This document shows positions 35,176-44,852 of a DNA stretch of 62,353 nucleotides, piece by piece. Below the pieces are notes generated by a model. The model worked only from the letters and a program-made list of their open reading frames with translations, made no database searches and was not told the DNA's origin. The stretch spans positions 1 to 62,353 of the forward strand of contig SKMN01000006.1 of the NCBI GenBank assembly GCA_007121015.1, written 5' to 3'. Source of the DNA: Coriobacteriia bacterium. Lineage in GTDB: Bacteria; Actinomycetota; Coriobacteriia; Anaerosomatales; SLCP01. Both the position numbers and the translations under genes were made by a program. The stretch's first letter is position 1. Every line of letters begins with the position of its first letter.

Positions 35176-37604
35176 TCGCTCCCCCTCTCCGAACGAGCGG
35201 ACTCGACCGCGGCATGCAGCGCGGCGCGCACCGACTCGTCGGCCTCGGCCGGCGCGCGCTCCTCGAGCTGCGACAGGCGCTCGGTGCAAGCGCACACCGA
35301 GAGCCCGACAGCAGCCGCCCACCGCCGTTCCACGTCGTCGGCACCGAGCACGTCGAGCAGGTGCTCGATCGCTTCTGCGGTGCCGATGCGTCCGAGGGCG
35401 ACGTAGATACGCCTACGGACGACGAGCGTCACCTCCGCTGATGATTCGACGAGTCGCGGAACGGCACCGGACCCGAGCGCCACGAGGCCCTCGAGCGCCT
35501 CGCCTGCAAGCAGGTCGTCGGCGAGCATCTCGACGAGCCGATCGATCCCCTCCTCGCCGTACGCGCCGGCGATCACCGATACCGCCTTGCGCCGCACGAG
35601 CGGCTCCTCGTCCGCGAGTGCGTGCTCCACGACGATCCGCACGTCGGGCACGTGACAGCGCTCGAGTGCCTCCACCGCCGCGAGGCGCACGTTCCAGCTC
35701 GGCTCCGAGCCGCTCAACACGAGTACCGCGATATCGGACGGCCCGATGGCGATGAGCGTCCGGAGTGCCGCCTCCCGGACGTCTGGCACGGGGTGCTTGA
35801 CGAGCTGGACGACCGCAGGCACCTCCTCTGTCGAGCCGCATCTGCGCAGCGCGCCGAGAGCCGCGACCACGATGCCGATGTCGGAGCTATGGAGCAGACT
35901 GCGCATCAATGCGACGTCCTCGGGGCTCGCCTGGTCGGCAAGGCCGCGCAACGCTGCCGTGGTGATAGAGGTCGAACCCTCCTCGATCGCCTGACGAAGC
36001 GCGCGCCGCGCAGTCTCCTCGCTCCTCATCGCGAGAGTCCGGATCGCGGTCACTCGCAACAGGCGGTCCTCGTCGAGCGCCAGGGTGAGCAGGACCGAGA
36101 GCGCCTCGTGACCTTCCATCTTGCCGAGTGCCGGCGCGACCTGCCGCCTGACTCGCGGACTCGGGTCCCGGGCCAACGTGAGCGCAAGATCCCATAACCG
36201 CTCCTGGCCCGCGCGCCACTCGGTCTTCTCCAGGACACTCGCGACGGCTAGCCGCATCGACTCGTCTCCGCTCTCGGCCATGGCGGAGAGCTCCTCGAGG
36301 GCCACGTCTTCCTCGAGTGTCGCGAGCACCTCTGCCGCAGCGGAGCGGACCTCCTCGAACTCGTCGGTCAACAGCCGCACAAGGACGCTCGCGTGCTCGG
36401 CCCCGCCGAGGGACGCGAGCGCGCATATCGCGTCGATACGCACGGAGATGTTCTCGTCGTCGATGAGGCGGAGTGCCATCGGCACGTCGCGCTCGTCCCC
36501 CGCCATGCCGAGGGCCCGCGCGAGCACCGAGCGCACTGCGGGATACGTGCTACGGGCAGCGGCCTCGAGATGGTCCCGCACGCCGTCCATCCCCTCGGAC
36601 AGGAACCGGGATGCATAGCCGATGAGCTCGGGGGTCTGCGCAGCCTGGCACACCGCAGGGGTGAGCTCCGGGACCCCGAGCCAGACCGCGACCTTCATGC
36701 CCGCCACGCGGTCGTCACCGTCACAACCCAGACAGGCGACGAGGGTGTCACGCATCCCGGCAGCAGCATCCGACCGCAACCGTTGGCGGAGTACGGTGGA
36801 CACCGCGGCGAACGCCGGGTCTTCGTTCTCTACGAGGCCCGCAAGCGCGCGCACCACGCTCGTCCCGTACATCACGCTCGACCCCTTCATCGAACGCACG
36901 AGCGGCGCGATCCCGCGCACGTCGCCCAGCCGGCCGAGCGCCTCCGCGCACGCGGCACCGATCGGATCGTCGCCGAGCTTCGACGCGAGCGGCATCACCG
37001 CTCGACACGACCCGATCGCACCGAGTGCTTCCGCGGCCGCGACCGACGCGAACGTCCCTTCGTCCAAGACGTCGAGGAGCGGCCCCACCGCCTCTTCGCT
37101 GCCGATGCGTCCGAGTGCTTCGATCACCATGTGGCGCACGTTCTCGTCGTCCTCGGAATCGAGCATAGGGACGAGGTGCTCGAGCGCTGCAGGATCGCCG
37201 ATCTGACCGAGAGCGAGTGCGGAGAAGTTGCGGACGTCCGCCTCGTGAGACCCGAGCTCCCTGACGAGCACTTCCATCGACTCGGTGCTCCGCTTGATCA
37301 GGGCCTTGATCGCCGCGTTGCGTTCGCCCGCGTCATCCGAGTACAGCAGGTCGCCGAGGACCGCGGACGCGTCAACGTCCGTCTCGCCGGCGAGCGCGGT
37401 CGCCGCAGAGCGGCGCACCCGCCAGTCCGGATCGGCAAGCGACTCGACGAGTCCGAGTACCGCTCCCGGACTCTGCTGCGACCGCAGCTCTTCTACCCGC
37501 CGACGCCTACGTTCCCCGCGATCGAGTTCGTCGAGGTCCTCTGCACCGATAGGGATCTCGGCGGCGGCGGCCGAGGAGCGATACTTCGCCTTGAGGTCAC
37601 TCAT
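35172..37604 (-). CDS. Large HEAT-repeat protein in the chemosensory operon
   Basis: This protein of about 810 residues is made almost entirely of HEAT/PBS-lyase-type helical repeats of about 31 residues. Typical units are PDWRVRRSAATALAG, DDENVRHMVIEALGRIGSEEAVGPLL and PDVREAALRTLIAIG. About two dozen units can be traced. It has no signal peptide or enzyme motif, so it should be a cytoplasmic scaffold. It overlaps cheR at its end and the other cheR-like gene at its start, so all three are co-translated. It may bind CheR, CheB or receptor tails. Confidence 0.9.
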   Translation of the reverse strand: MSDLKAKYRSSAAAAEIPIGAEDLDELDRGERRRRRVEELRSQQSPGAVLGLVESLADPDWRVRRSAATALAGETDVDASAVLGDLLYSDDAGERNAAIKALIKRSTESMEVLVRELGSHEADVRNFSALALGQIGDPAALEHLVPMLDSEDDENVRHMVIEALGRIGSEEAVGPLLDVLDEGTFASVAAAEALGAIGSCRAVMPLASKLGDDPIGAACAEALGRLGDVRGIAPLVRSMKGSSVMYGTSVVRALAGLVENEDPAFAAVSTVLRQRLRSDAAAGMRDTLVACLGCDGDDRVAGMKVAVWLGVPELTPAVCQAAQTPELIGYASRFLSEGMDGVRDHLEAAARSTYPAVRSVLARALGMAGDERDVPMALRLIDDENISVRIDAICALASLGGAEHASVLVRLLTDEFEEVRSAAAEVLATLEEDVALEELSAMAESGDESMRLAVASVLEKTEWRAGQERLWDLALTLARDPSPRVRRQVAPALGKMEGHEALSVLLTLALDEDRLLRVTAIRTLAMRSEETARRALRQAIEEGSTSITTAALRGLADQASPEDVALMRSLLHSSDIGIVVAALGALRRCGSTEEVPAVVQLVKHPVPDVREAALRTLIAIGPSDIAVLVLSGSEPSWNVRLAAVEALERCHVPDVRIVVEHALADEEPLVRRKAVSVIAGAYGEEGIDRLVEMLADDLLAGEALEGLVALGSGAVPRLVESSAEVTLVVRRRIYVALGRIGTAEAIEHLLDVLGADDVERRWAAAVGLSVCACTERLSQLEERAPAEADESVRAALHAAVESARSERGSE

Positions 37605-38481
37605 GCCGGCCACCCCCGCTCGGCGCTCCCGGAGCATCGGGCGGCTTGCGATAGAGGGTCGTACTCGCATGGCTCCAGCGCTCGAACCCGTTGCGCACCA
37701 GATGCAGCAGGTCGGCCTCACCGGTCAGCAACCAACCACCCGGATGTAGCGAATCCCAGAGGCGCGACACGAGCGTCGCCTGCGCCTCGCGCGGCAGGTA
37801 CACGAGCACGTTGCGGCACAACACGATGTCCTGTCCCGACACCCTCGGCCCCGCGACGAGGTTGTGGACCGCGAACCGCACCTGGCCGCGAAGCTCCGGC
37901 TCGACCACCGTACCGCCATCGTCGTCGACACGCGTGTACCGGTCGATGAGCGGCTCGAACTCCTCCATCCCCACGAGAGCTCCCCGGTGGCGATACACGC
38001 CCCTGCGCGCATGCGCGATGGCCGAGGAAGAGATGTCCGTCCCGAGCACGGTGAATGCACCCGCATCGGCACACGAGAAGACCTCGGCGGCGAGCATGGC
38101 GAGTGAATAGGCCTCCTCGCCGGTCGAGCACCCCGCCGACCAGAGCCGGACGGGCGTGCCGCGACGCTCGCCGATCTCGCGCGCCTCGGGCAATACGACA
38201 CGCTGAAGGAGCCTCATCTGAGAGACGTCCCTGAACAGGCGGGTCTCCTTGACCGTGACCTCGCCAACGAGGCGCTCGACGAGTGAGGTGCACGCCCGGC
38301 TCTCGTTCAGCAGGGTATCGAGTTCTTCCCAGCTCTGCACGGAGCACTCGCGCATCACCGGCAAGAAGTTCACCGATGCCCGATGGAACCATCCCGGAGC
38401 GAGGCGCACGCCGGTGACTTCGAGCGCACGACGCTCGAACCGTTGCGCAAAGCTCTCCGGTGTCTGAGGGCAGGTCAACAC
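37597..38481 (-). CDS. Second CheR-type methyltransferase
   Basis: This protein of about 294 residues has the CheR catalytic domain: VKETRLFRD, VRLWSAGCSTGEEAYSLAML, LGTDISSSAIAHARRG and DIVLCRNVLVYLP. Its N-terminal domain (FERRALEVTGVRLAPGW) diverges from the other CheR of the operon. No C-terminal TPR is present. The GTG at 38481 is preferred because GGAG lies six bases upstream; a GTG at 38493, overlapping the receptor stop, is possible. Two CheR proteins in one operon suggest two methylation targets. Confidence 0.92.
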   Translation of the reverse strand: MLTCPQTPESFAQRFERRALEVTGVRLAPGWFHRASVNFLPVMRECSVQSWEELDTLLNESRACTSLVERLVGEVTVKETRLFRDVSQMRLLQRVVLPEAREIGERRGTPVRLWSAGCSTGEEAYSLAMLAAEVFSCADAGAFTVLGTDISSSAIAHARRGVYRHRGALVGMEEFEPLIDRYTRVDDDGGTVVEPELRGQVRFAVHNLVAGPRVSGQDIVLCRNVLVYLPREAQATLVSRLWDSLHPGGWLLTGEADLLHLVRNGFERWSHASTTLYRKPPDAPGAPSGGGRHE

Positions 38482-38492
38482 GTCACACTCCA

Positions 38493-40532
38493 CTACGTGA
38501 GCTTGAACTTCTCGACGACTTCTCTGAGGCTGGACGACTGGTCGGCAAGGTTGTTGGCCGCGCGAGCCAGTTCGGTGATGCCTGAGAGGTTGGTGCGGGT
38601 GGCCTGCGCGATGTTCTCCATCGCCATGACCATGTGCTCGCCACCGCGCTTCTGCTCGCCGGTGGCTCCAACGACCTGCGAGACGAGGTTCGTCATGTAC
38701 TCGACAGCCGTCACGATCTGCTGGGAGCCGTGCGCCTGTTCCTGGATCGCGGTGTCGACCTGGCGGTGCAGCAGACCCATCTCGTCGACCTCGGCAAGCA
38801 CCGTCCGCCCACTGCGAGCCTGCTCGGCCGTCGCAGAACGGATCTGCTTCATCGCATCGACGACCTCATCGAACGTGCTGCTTATGTCGTGCAGCGTCAC
38901 AGTGGCCTCGTCACTCACCGCGCGCGACTCGAGCGCGCGCTTGGCGGTGTCGAGCGTCGCGACGACCGCCTGCTCGGTGTCCTCCTGGATCGTGGAGATG
39001 AGCTGGCTGATCTCCTTCGTGGACTCGGTGGAACGCTCGGCGAGCTCACGGACCGCCTCGGCTACGACCGCGAAGCCTCGACCGTGCTCTCCGGCACGCG
39101 CCGCCTCGATCGCGGCGTTGAGCGCGAGGAGGTTGGTCTGCTCGGCGATGTCGTCGATGACGCCGGTGATCTCACCGATCTCCTTGCTCCGCTTGCCGAG
39201 ACTCTTGACGACCTCGACGGTGCCTTCGACCGACTCGGCGATGGCGACCATGACCTCGGCCATCGACTCGACCTTCTCGACACCCTCGGTCGCCGCCTTG
39301 CCGGCCTCGTCGGTCATCTGCGACACCTTGCTGGCGCGCTCGGCGACTTCCTCGGTCGACTGGATGACCGTCTGGATGCCTTTGGCAGTGCTGCCGACCA
39401 CCGTCGACAGGCTCTCGACGCTGTGGGCGATCTGCTCGACGGACGCAGCCATCTCGCCGATCGTCGCCGAGGTCTCGTCGGCGCTCGAGCCGAGCTGCTC
39501 GGCGTTGGACGCCACCTGATCGATCGAGGCTGCCATCTCCTCCATCGACACGCTCGTCTCCTCGGTAGCCGAGGACTGCGTCTCCGCGCCCTCGCTGATC
39601 GTCCGCGTCGTCGCCGAGATCTGCTCGGCCGCGGTGGCCAGGTCGTCGGAGGACGTCTTGATGGTCCCGATCACGACCGAGAGGTTCTCTGTCATCTGGT
39701 TGAGAGCGTTAGCGAGCATCCCGAGCTCGTCACCGGAGCGCGCGTGCATGCGGGTCGACAGGTCGCCCGAGGCGATGGTCTCGGCGAAGTCGACGGCGCG
39801 GCGCAGCGGCACCGTGATCTGGCGGGAGATGACGAACCCGATACCGACCGCGGCGACGAGGCTTGCGACGAGGATGATCGCCATGATCGAGTACGCGGCG
39901 ACCTGGGTCTCGCCAGCCGTCCTCTGCGCGGCCGCCACATCAGCGGCGATGGAGTCCTCGAGCTCCGCGAGCACAGCGAAGAGGTCATCGCGCGCCTCGT
40001 CGAAGGTGCCCATGTACTGCACGACCGACAGGCCACGCCCGATGTCGACTCCACCCTGGAGGTTGCGCACGTGTGCGCGCACCATCTCCTGTCCGGCCTC
40101 GTAGAACACATCGTACGCATCGATGGCACGATTGAGTATCTCGATTCCCTCAGGATCGGTCATCCTTGGCAGCCCGAGGTCCGCGTCGCCTTCGAGAAGT
40201 GCGCCCAGTAGGCGGCGCGCCTCGGCGTCGTACTGCTCGCCTTCCTCGGCCGCCTCACGCGTCGCCGAGGGTGTGACCTGCACGAGCGACTGGTAGTACG
40301 CGTCGCTGAGACGCATCGCGTTCGCCTGGGCGGCACTCGACGTCTGCGTCCGGGGGATGTGCACGTCTACGATACGATTCGATGCGTCACCGACACGCTG
40401 GACCGACATGATGCCGGCGACAGCGGCCACGAGCACGATCGCGGCGACCATGAGGAAGCCGATGGTGAGCTTCACGCGCACCGTCCGCTGCATCCGCGGA
40501 AGCCGCTTCGGTATCGGGATTCTGAACTTCAT
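38493..40532 (-). CDS. Methyl-accepting chemotaxis protein
   Basis: This 679-residue receptor has a basic N terminus, a first membrane segment at about 20-42 ([21 protein letters not shown]), a helical periplasmic sensor of about 160 residues (four-helix-bundle type), a second membrane segment near 215-237, a HAMP domain and a long cytoplasmic coiled coil with the conserved hairpin tip [24 protein letters not shown] as a split signature. It ends EVVEKFKLT without an NWETF pentapeptide tether. The start at 40532 precedes the first membrane segment. The sensed ligand is unknown. Confidence 0.95.
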   Translation of the reverse strand: MKFRIPIPKRLPRMQRTVRVKLTIGFLMVAAIVLVAAVAGIMSVQRVGDASNRIVDVHIPRTQTSSAAQANAMRLSDAYYQSLVQVTPSATREAAEEGEQYDAEARRLLGALLEGDADLGLPRMTDPEGIEILNRAIDAYDVFYEAGQEMVRAHVRNLQGGVDIGRGLSVVQYMGTFDEARDDLFAVLAELEDSIAADVAAAQRTAGETQVAAYSIMAIILVASLVAAVGIGFVISRQITVPLRRAVDFAETIASGDLSTRMHARSGDELGMLANALNQMTENLSVVIGTIKTSSDDLATAAEQISATTRTISEGAETQSSATEETSVSMEEMAASIDQVASNAEQLGSSADETSATIGEMAASVEQIAHSVESLSTVVGSTAKGIQTVIQSTEEVAERASKVSQMTDEAGKAATEGVEKVESMAEVMVAIAESVEGTVEVVKSLGKRSKEIGEITGVIDDIAEQTNLLALNAAIEAARAGEHGRGFAVVAEAVRELAERSTESTKEISQLISTIQEDTEQAVVATLDTAKRALESRAVSDEATVTLHDISSTFDEVVDAMKQIRSATAEQARSGRTVLAEVDEMGLLHRQVDTAIQEQAHGSQQIVTAVEYMTNLVSQVVGATGEQKRGGEHMVMAMENIAQATRTNLSGITELARAANNLADQSSSLREVVEKFKLT

Positions 40533-40555
40533 CGTCCTGACCTTCCTCTCGAGCC

Positions 40556-41089
40556 TCATTCGGAGAGGCTCCCCATCGCATCGGTCTCCTCGGCGGAGAA
40601 CATCGCGTCGAGATCGAGCACGACGACCATGCCTCTGCTGACCCTGCATACACCTTCCACGAACTCGGTCCCCACGCCGGCTGCTAGATCCGGCAACTTC
40701 TCGACCTCGATCGACGCGACCCGCACGACCTCCACCACGGCGTCGACGATCAGTCCGAGGGTGCGACCTCCTACAGCCACGATCATGATGCGGCTCGTCT
40801 GATCGAGGTCCTCCTCGTCGAAACCGAACCGCCTCCTCAAATCGACGACGGGCACGAGCCGTCCGCGCAGGTTGATGACGCCCTCGACGAAGGGCGGGGA
40901 GTTGGGGATCGCGGTGATGCGCATCGCGCTGTATCGGATGATCTCCTGCACCTTGTCGATGTGGAACCCGAACTCGTCACCAGCGAGGAGGAGCGTCACC
41001 AGCTGGAACGTCTCTCCCTCGCTCAGCTCCTCTTCACGGGCTACTTCGAGGCTCTCGTCGATCGCCCCGATGCCGCGCTTCTTGGCCAT
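40556..41089 (-). CDS. cheW: Chemotaxis coupling protein CheW
   Basis: This 177-residue adaptor links receptor and CheA. It shows [44 protein letters not shown] and [10 protein letters not shown]. The ATG at 41089 overlaps the cheA stop as TGATG; a GTG one codon earlier is an alternative. It has an N-terminal extension of about 30 residues rich in acidic residues compared with minimal CheW. Confidence 0.95.
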   Translation of the reverse strand: MAKKRGIGAIDESLEVAREEELSEGETFQLVTLLLAGDEFGFHIDKVQEIIRYSAMRITAIPNSPPFVEGVINLRGRLVPVVDLRRRFGFDEEDLDQTSRIMIVAVGGRTLGLIVDAVVEVVRVASIEVEKLPDLAAGVGTEFVEGVCRVSRGMVVVLDLDAMFSAEETDAMGSLSE

Positions 41090-43146
41090 CACCGCACCCC
41101 ACCTCCTACCACGTTCCCTCTCGGCGAACGGCCAGCCACGAGGTCGACGACCCCGTCCACGTCGATGATGGGCACGACGGAGCCATCGCCGAGTATGGTT
41201 GCCCCTCCGATGCCGTCGGTCTGGCCGAGAGCCTCCTCGAGGCTCTTCACAACAACCTGTTGCTGCCCGTGCAGCGAGTCGACGACGAGCCCTAGCTGGT
41301 GCCCGATACCGGACACCACGACCACGAAGCTCGTGTCTCCACGTGACGCCTCGTCGCCGACGCCGAGGACCTCAGCCAGATCGGCGACGGTCAGCGCCTG
41401 GCCACGGACGTCCATCACGGACGAGCCCCTGATGGTCCTGATCTCCTTGCGGCCCACGCGCAACACCTCCGAGACGGATGCGATCGGGACCGCGAACGTG
41501 CGGTCGGCCTCCCTGACGAGCAGCGCCGACATGATGGCGAGCGTGAGCGGAAGCCGCAGCTTGAACGTCGTCCCCGCCCGGAACTCGGTCTCGAAGGTGA
41601 TCGTGCCGCCGAGTTCCGAGAGCTTCTTGCGGACGACATCGAGTCCCACCCCTCGACCGGAGATATCGGTGATCGTCTCGGCGGTCGAGAATCCCGAGTT
41701 CATGATGGTGTCTACGAGCAGTGTGTCATCGAGTTCCTGCTCCTCACTGATGCGGCCCTGTTCGACCGCTTTCGACCAGATAGCCCCTACGTCGAGACCT
41801 TTGCCGTCGTCGCGGATCTCGATGACGATGTGGTTACCCTCGTGCCCAGCCGCAAGCGCGACGGTGCCCTGCGGCGGCTTGCCTGCTGCGACGCGCTCTT
41901 CGGGCGACTCGATGCCGTGATCGCACGCGTTGCGGACCATGTGGAGGAGCGAGTCCTCGATCTGCTCGATAAGCCGCTTGTCGAGCTCGGTCTCCTCGCC
42001 CTCGAAGGTAAGTTGTATCTCCTTGCCTGAGCGTCGCGCTAGATCGCGTACCGTCCTCGGAAACTTCGAGAAGAGCTGCTTGACGGGGACCATGCGCAAC
42101 CGCATGACCTGGTCTTGGAGTCCGTCGACGAGACGTGAAAGGTCCTTTGCGGCCGCTGCGACTTCCTGTACACCCTCTTCTTTGCGGTGCGCGGCCTTCA
42201 TGGGGCCGAGAAGTTCTTCGAGCCGCGTCCGCGCAGTCACGATCTCGCCCGTGAGGTCCATGAGCGAATCGAGCCGTTCGATGTCGACGCGCACGATGTG
42301 CTGGGTCCCGCCCGACGCATTGGCGACAGCGGTCGCGTCCGGCGCGAGTCGGCACACTGCGGTCTCGGCGTCGCCCATCTCGAACGCATGGATCGCCGAG
42401 GCGCTGACGCCCAGCTGATCGCCGATCTCCCCGTCCGAGAGGTCGCTCAACGCCACCACTTCGAACGTGACGTCCGTCTTCTCCGAGTCGACCCGGTCGA
42501 TATCGGGAAGAGTATCGATGACCGGTCGGATCTGCAGGACCTCACCTCGTCCGAGCGCCCGCTCCAGCGACGCGACCTTGAGAGTGCCGAGGCGCAGCTC
42601 GATCCCCCACCTGAGCTCGAGGCGCACGGCCCGGAGCCCTTCTGCGGCCGCCTCGGCGATCCGGGTGGCAGCGTACTCGCCGAGGTCCGCGCCCGCGGCG
42701 TTCACCGCTCCTGCCGCGCCCGTCGCGCCCGTCGCGCCCTCACCCTCCAGCCACACGGTCACCGCATCGATGGCTTCGTGCGCCGACGATTCCCCGCTTC
42801 CCTCACCGGAGACGACAGCCATCGCGTCACGCAGCGCGTCGACGCCGGCGAAGAGCACTTCGAGGCACGCCTCGTCGACGGCCCTCTCCCCTTTACGAAA
42901 CGTCTGGAAGACGCTCTCCATCACATGCGAGAGGTCTTTCACGTCATCGAAGTCGAACATGGCCGCGAGCCCTTTGATCGTGTGGGTCGCGCGGAACATG
43001 TTCTCTATGAGGTCTTCCGGGACGTCCCCCGTCCCGTAGACGCGCTCGAGCGTCAGAAGGTCGTCATCGAGCGCGCGAAGATACTCGTCAGCCTCGACGA
43101 GGAACTCCTGCACGAGCCCGGCATCGTTGAACTCTTCGGGGGCCAC
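41089..43146 (-). CDS. cheA: Chemotaxis histidine kinase CheA
   Basis: This 685-residue kinase has an Hpt domain with the phosphorylated histidine H55 in FRATHTIKGLA, a divergent P2-like region at about 150-270, a dimerisation domain starting VDIERLDSLMDLTGEIV, an ATPase domain (NACDHGIE, DDGKGLD, SGRGVGLDVV) and a C-terminal CheW-like regulatory domain. It autophosphorylates under receptor control and passes phosphate to CheY and CheB. Start is GTG at 43146, ten bases from the cheY stop. Confidence 0.97.
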   Translation of the reverse strand: MAPEEFNDAGLVQEFLVEADEYLRALDDDLLTLERVYGTGDVPEDLIENMFRATHTIKGLAAMFDFDDVKDLSHVMESVFQTFRKGERAVDEACLEVLFAGVDALRDAMAVVSGEGSGESSAHEAIDAVTVWLEGEGATGATGAAGAVNAAGADLGEYAATRIAEAAAEGLRAVRLELRWGIELRLGTLKVASLERALGRGEVLQIRPVIDTLPDIDRVDSEKTDVTFEVVALSDLSDGEIGDQLGVSASAIHAFEMGDAETAVCRLAPDATAVANASGGTQHIVRVDIERLDSLMDLTGEIVTARTRLEELLGPMKAAHRKEEGVQEVAAAAKDLSRLVDGLQDQVMRLRMVPVKQLFSKFPRTVRDLARRSGKEIQLTFEGEETELDKRLIEQIEDSLLHMVRNACDHGIESPEERVAAGKPPQGTVALAAGHEGNHIVIEIRDDGKGLDVGAIWSKAVEQGRISEEQELDDTLLVDTIMNSGFSTAETITDISGRGVGLDVVRKKLSELGGTITFETEFRAGTTFKLRLPLTLAIMSALLVREADRTFAVPIASVSEVLRVGRKEIRTIRGSSVMDVRGQALTVADLAEVLGVGDEASRGDTSFVVVVSGIGHQLGLVVDSLHGQQQVVVKSLEEALGQTDGIGGATILGDGSVVPIIDVDGVVDLVAGRSPRGNVVGGGVR

Positions 43147-43155
43147 GACAGATCC

Positions 43156-43527
43156 CTAATCCCCGAGCCGGTCGATGATCGAGTGGAGTTTCTGCGGCTG
43201 GAACGGCTTCACGAGATACTCCGTCGCACCGGCCAACATGCCCTTTCGGATGTCCTCGTCGCTACCCTCGGTCGTGAGCACCACGATGGGCAGGTCCTTC
43301 TTGTCCGGGTCCTTGCGGATGGTCCGAATGAGCTCGAGCCCATTCATCTCGGGCATGTTGATGTCGACCACCATGAGATCAGGGACCCGCTCGGAGACGC
43401 GCTCGAGCGCCTCCACCCCGTTCGCGGCCTCACGGATCTGACACCCCCAGTACTTGCCGAGAGCAAAAGACACGAGCATTCTCATGGTCTTCGAGTCATC
43501 GACTATGAGAACGTCTTCGAGCTGCAT
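43156..43527 (-). CDS. cheY: CheY-type single-domain response regulator
   Basis: This 123-residue receiver is complete: acidic pair in VLIVDDSKTMR, phospho-acceptor aspartate in LMVVDINMPEMNG, switch threonine in VLTTEGSDE and lysine in YLVKPFQPQKL. It has no output domain, so its target would be a motor or another protein. An AGGAAAGGAG sequence precedes the ATG. It is the second gene of the operon. Confidence 0.95.
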   Translation of the reverse strand: MQLEDVLIVDDSKTMRMLVSFALGKYWGCQIREAANGVEALERVSERVPDLMVVDINMPEMNGLELIRTIRKDPDKKDLPIVVLTTEGSDEDIRKGMLAGATEYLVKPFQPQKLHSIIDRLGD

Positions 43528-43530
43528 GAC

Positions 43531-43869
43531 TCACTCCTTTCCTGAGGAGTCGACGGGCATGTTCGACACGTCCTCGACGACACCGATGACGGTGTCGATC
43601 CGCCACTCGGCGAACGAACGCGCGATACCAGGGCTTGCGAGGACGGAGAACCGTCGCTCGGGGGGGAGTCCCTGAGCGGTCTTGAGCAGCACCGCCAGGC
43701 AGGCCCCGTCGATGCCCGGTGCGTGCGCCATGTCCACGACTATCTCCTCGGCGCTCGCCTCAAGGGCGACGACCAGCGCGCCCCGCAGCGCCTCAAGACC
43801 TTCAGGGCCGAGCGGCTCTGACGCTATGACCTTCTCTGGCTGCGGAGTCTTCTTGGCTTTTCGCGGCAC
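43531..43869 (-). CDS. STAS-domain protein, first gene of the chemosensory operon
   Basis: This protein of about 112 residues resembles STAS domains of the anti-sigma-antagonist type: VIASEPLGPEGLEALRGALVVALEA, then EEIVVDMAHAPGIDGACLAVLLKTAQ. The serine usually phosphorylated in the DSSGL motif is replaced by GIDGAC, so regulation by phosphorylation is doubtful. The GTG at 43869 has GGGGGAGG upstream. It lies four bases from cheY and directly follows the sigma-28-type promoter. Confidence 0.8.
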   Translation of the reverse strand: MPRKAKKTPQPEKVIASEPLGPEGLEALRGALVVALEASAEEIVVDMAHAPGIDGACLAVLLKTAQGLPPERRFSVLASPGIARSFAEWRIDTVIGVVEDVSNMPVDSSGKE

Positions 43870-43953
43870 TGCGATCCTCCCCCGGACACGGTTCACCGCT
43901 TGATCGGTCCTATACGCTTCCTTACGGCGAGCAGATGGAACCACTGAATAGGT

Positions 43954-43980
43954 AAATCGGCTCTATGGCCTAGACCTTTA
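43954..43980 (-). promoter_or_regulatory. Sigma-28 (FliA/SigD/WhiG)-type promoter of the chemosensory operon
   Basis: On the minus strand TAAAGGTC (43980-43973) and GCCGATTT (43961-43954) are separated by exactly 11 bases, against the sigma-28 consensus TAAAGTTT-N11-GCCGATAA. Twelve of sixteen box bases agree, including the TAAAG and GCCGAT cores. The start would be near 43946, about 77 bases before the STAS gene. Two overlapping dyads (CTGAATA/TATTCAG at 43944-43993 and GGCCTA/TAGGCC at 43967-43984) surround it. Confidence 0.7.
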
Positions 43981-44071
43981 GGCCGATATTCAGGCGAATG
44001 TACTAGAACTCGCCCGCGCACGCCCTCGTCTTGCCGCAATCGATCGATGGAGAAAGACTGGTGCGCTGGTG

Positions 44072-44749
44072 CTACGGCCGCACGATCCCCGTGCGCACGC
44101 CGACGCTGATCGCCTGGCTGCGCGATGTCACCCCGAGTTTGGAGAAGACTTGATGCAGGTGGTTCTTCACGGTGCTCTCCGAGATCTCGAGCTCCGCTGC
44201 TATCTGGCGGTTCGTGAGCCCGTCGGCCACCATGACTAGCAGCTCGTGTTGACGTTCGGTGAGCAACGACCCCCGGTCTCCAGGACAGCACGAGTCGAGC
44301 TTGCGACGCATCTCGCGCACGGCCTCCAGAAGGTCCCCGATGACGTGCGTGTCGAGCACGAAGCGACCTTTGGCAACGGCGCGAATCGCATCGATGAGGG
44401 TCTCGGCCTGGTTCTCCTTGAGCACGTAGCCCCTGATGCCGGCATCGAAGAGTCCAAGGATCGCATCGGTATCGAGCGAATCGCCGAGCACGATGATGGC
44501 GCTGTCCGGCGATGCACTAGCGCACGCCGAGAGATCGTCGATGCCGCCCGTCGCATGCGAGTGATCGAGTTCGACGATGACCACGTCGGGCGTGGACTGC
44601 GCCACGGCATCCGCCGCCGACTCACACGAACCGGCTTGCGCGACGACGGTCGTGTCGCCACCTGACTCGAGCAGCATGGAGAGTCCCTGCCGGTAGAGGG
44701 CATTGGCCATCACCATCACCACGGATATCGCCGGATCCGCCGACTGCAC
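44072..44749 (-). CDS. LuxR/NarL-type regulator with degenerate receiver
   Basis: This 225-residue protein has a receiver-like N-terminal domain and a C-terminal LuxR helix-turn-helix (LLTERQHELLVMVADGLTNRQIAAELEISESTVKNHLHQVFSKLGV, given here as its usual pattern in short: TNRQIAAEL, ESTVKNHLH). The receiver lacks the acidic pair (M14, A15 in place of Asp-Asp), and the phospho-acceptor position holds E60 in VVIVELD, which may mimic phosphorylation. The lysine in VLKEN is kept. Start is GTG behind AAGGAGG. It lies upstream of the chemosensory operon in the same direction but before that operon's own promoter. Confidence 0.9.
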   Translation of the reverse strand: MQSADPAISVVMVMANALYRQGLSMLLESGGDTTVVAQAGSCESAADAVAQSTPDVVIVELDHSHATGGIDDLSACASASPDSAIIVLGDSLDTDAILGLFDAGIRGYVLKENQAETLIDAIRAVAKGRFVLDTHVIGDLLEAVREMRRKLDSCCPGDRGSLLTERQHELLVMVADGLTNRQIAAELEISESTVKNHLHQVFSKLGVTSRSQAISVGVRTGIVRP

Positions 44750-44852
44750 GGACGCCTCCTTCGTGCTACACGGATGTCAGGTCTGCCCGCGTACAGCATA
44801 CCTGAACCAGCCCCGGGAACGGTCGCTGAGGGGGCGAGCCAAAGAGGAAACG

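Noticed and set aside
38634-40211. A 525-residue frame opposite the chemoreceptor gene
   Set aside because: It is antisense to a well-supported methyl-accepting protein and shows only repeated Leu/Asp/Arg shadow composition.
43944-43993. Nested dyads (CTGAATA/TATTCAG, ATCGGC/GCCGAT, GGCCTA/TAGGCC) as a riboswitch or attenuator
   Set aside because: They overlap an exact-spacing sigma-28 promoter, and no known riboswitch core (c-di-GMP, cobalamin, SAM) can be matched.
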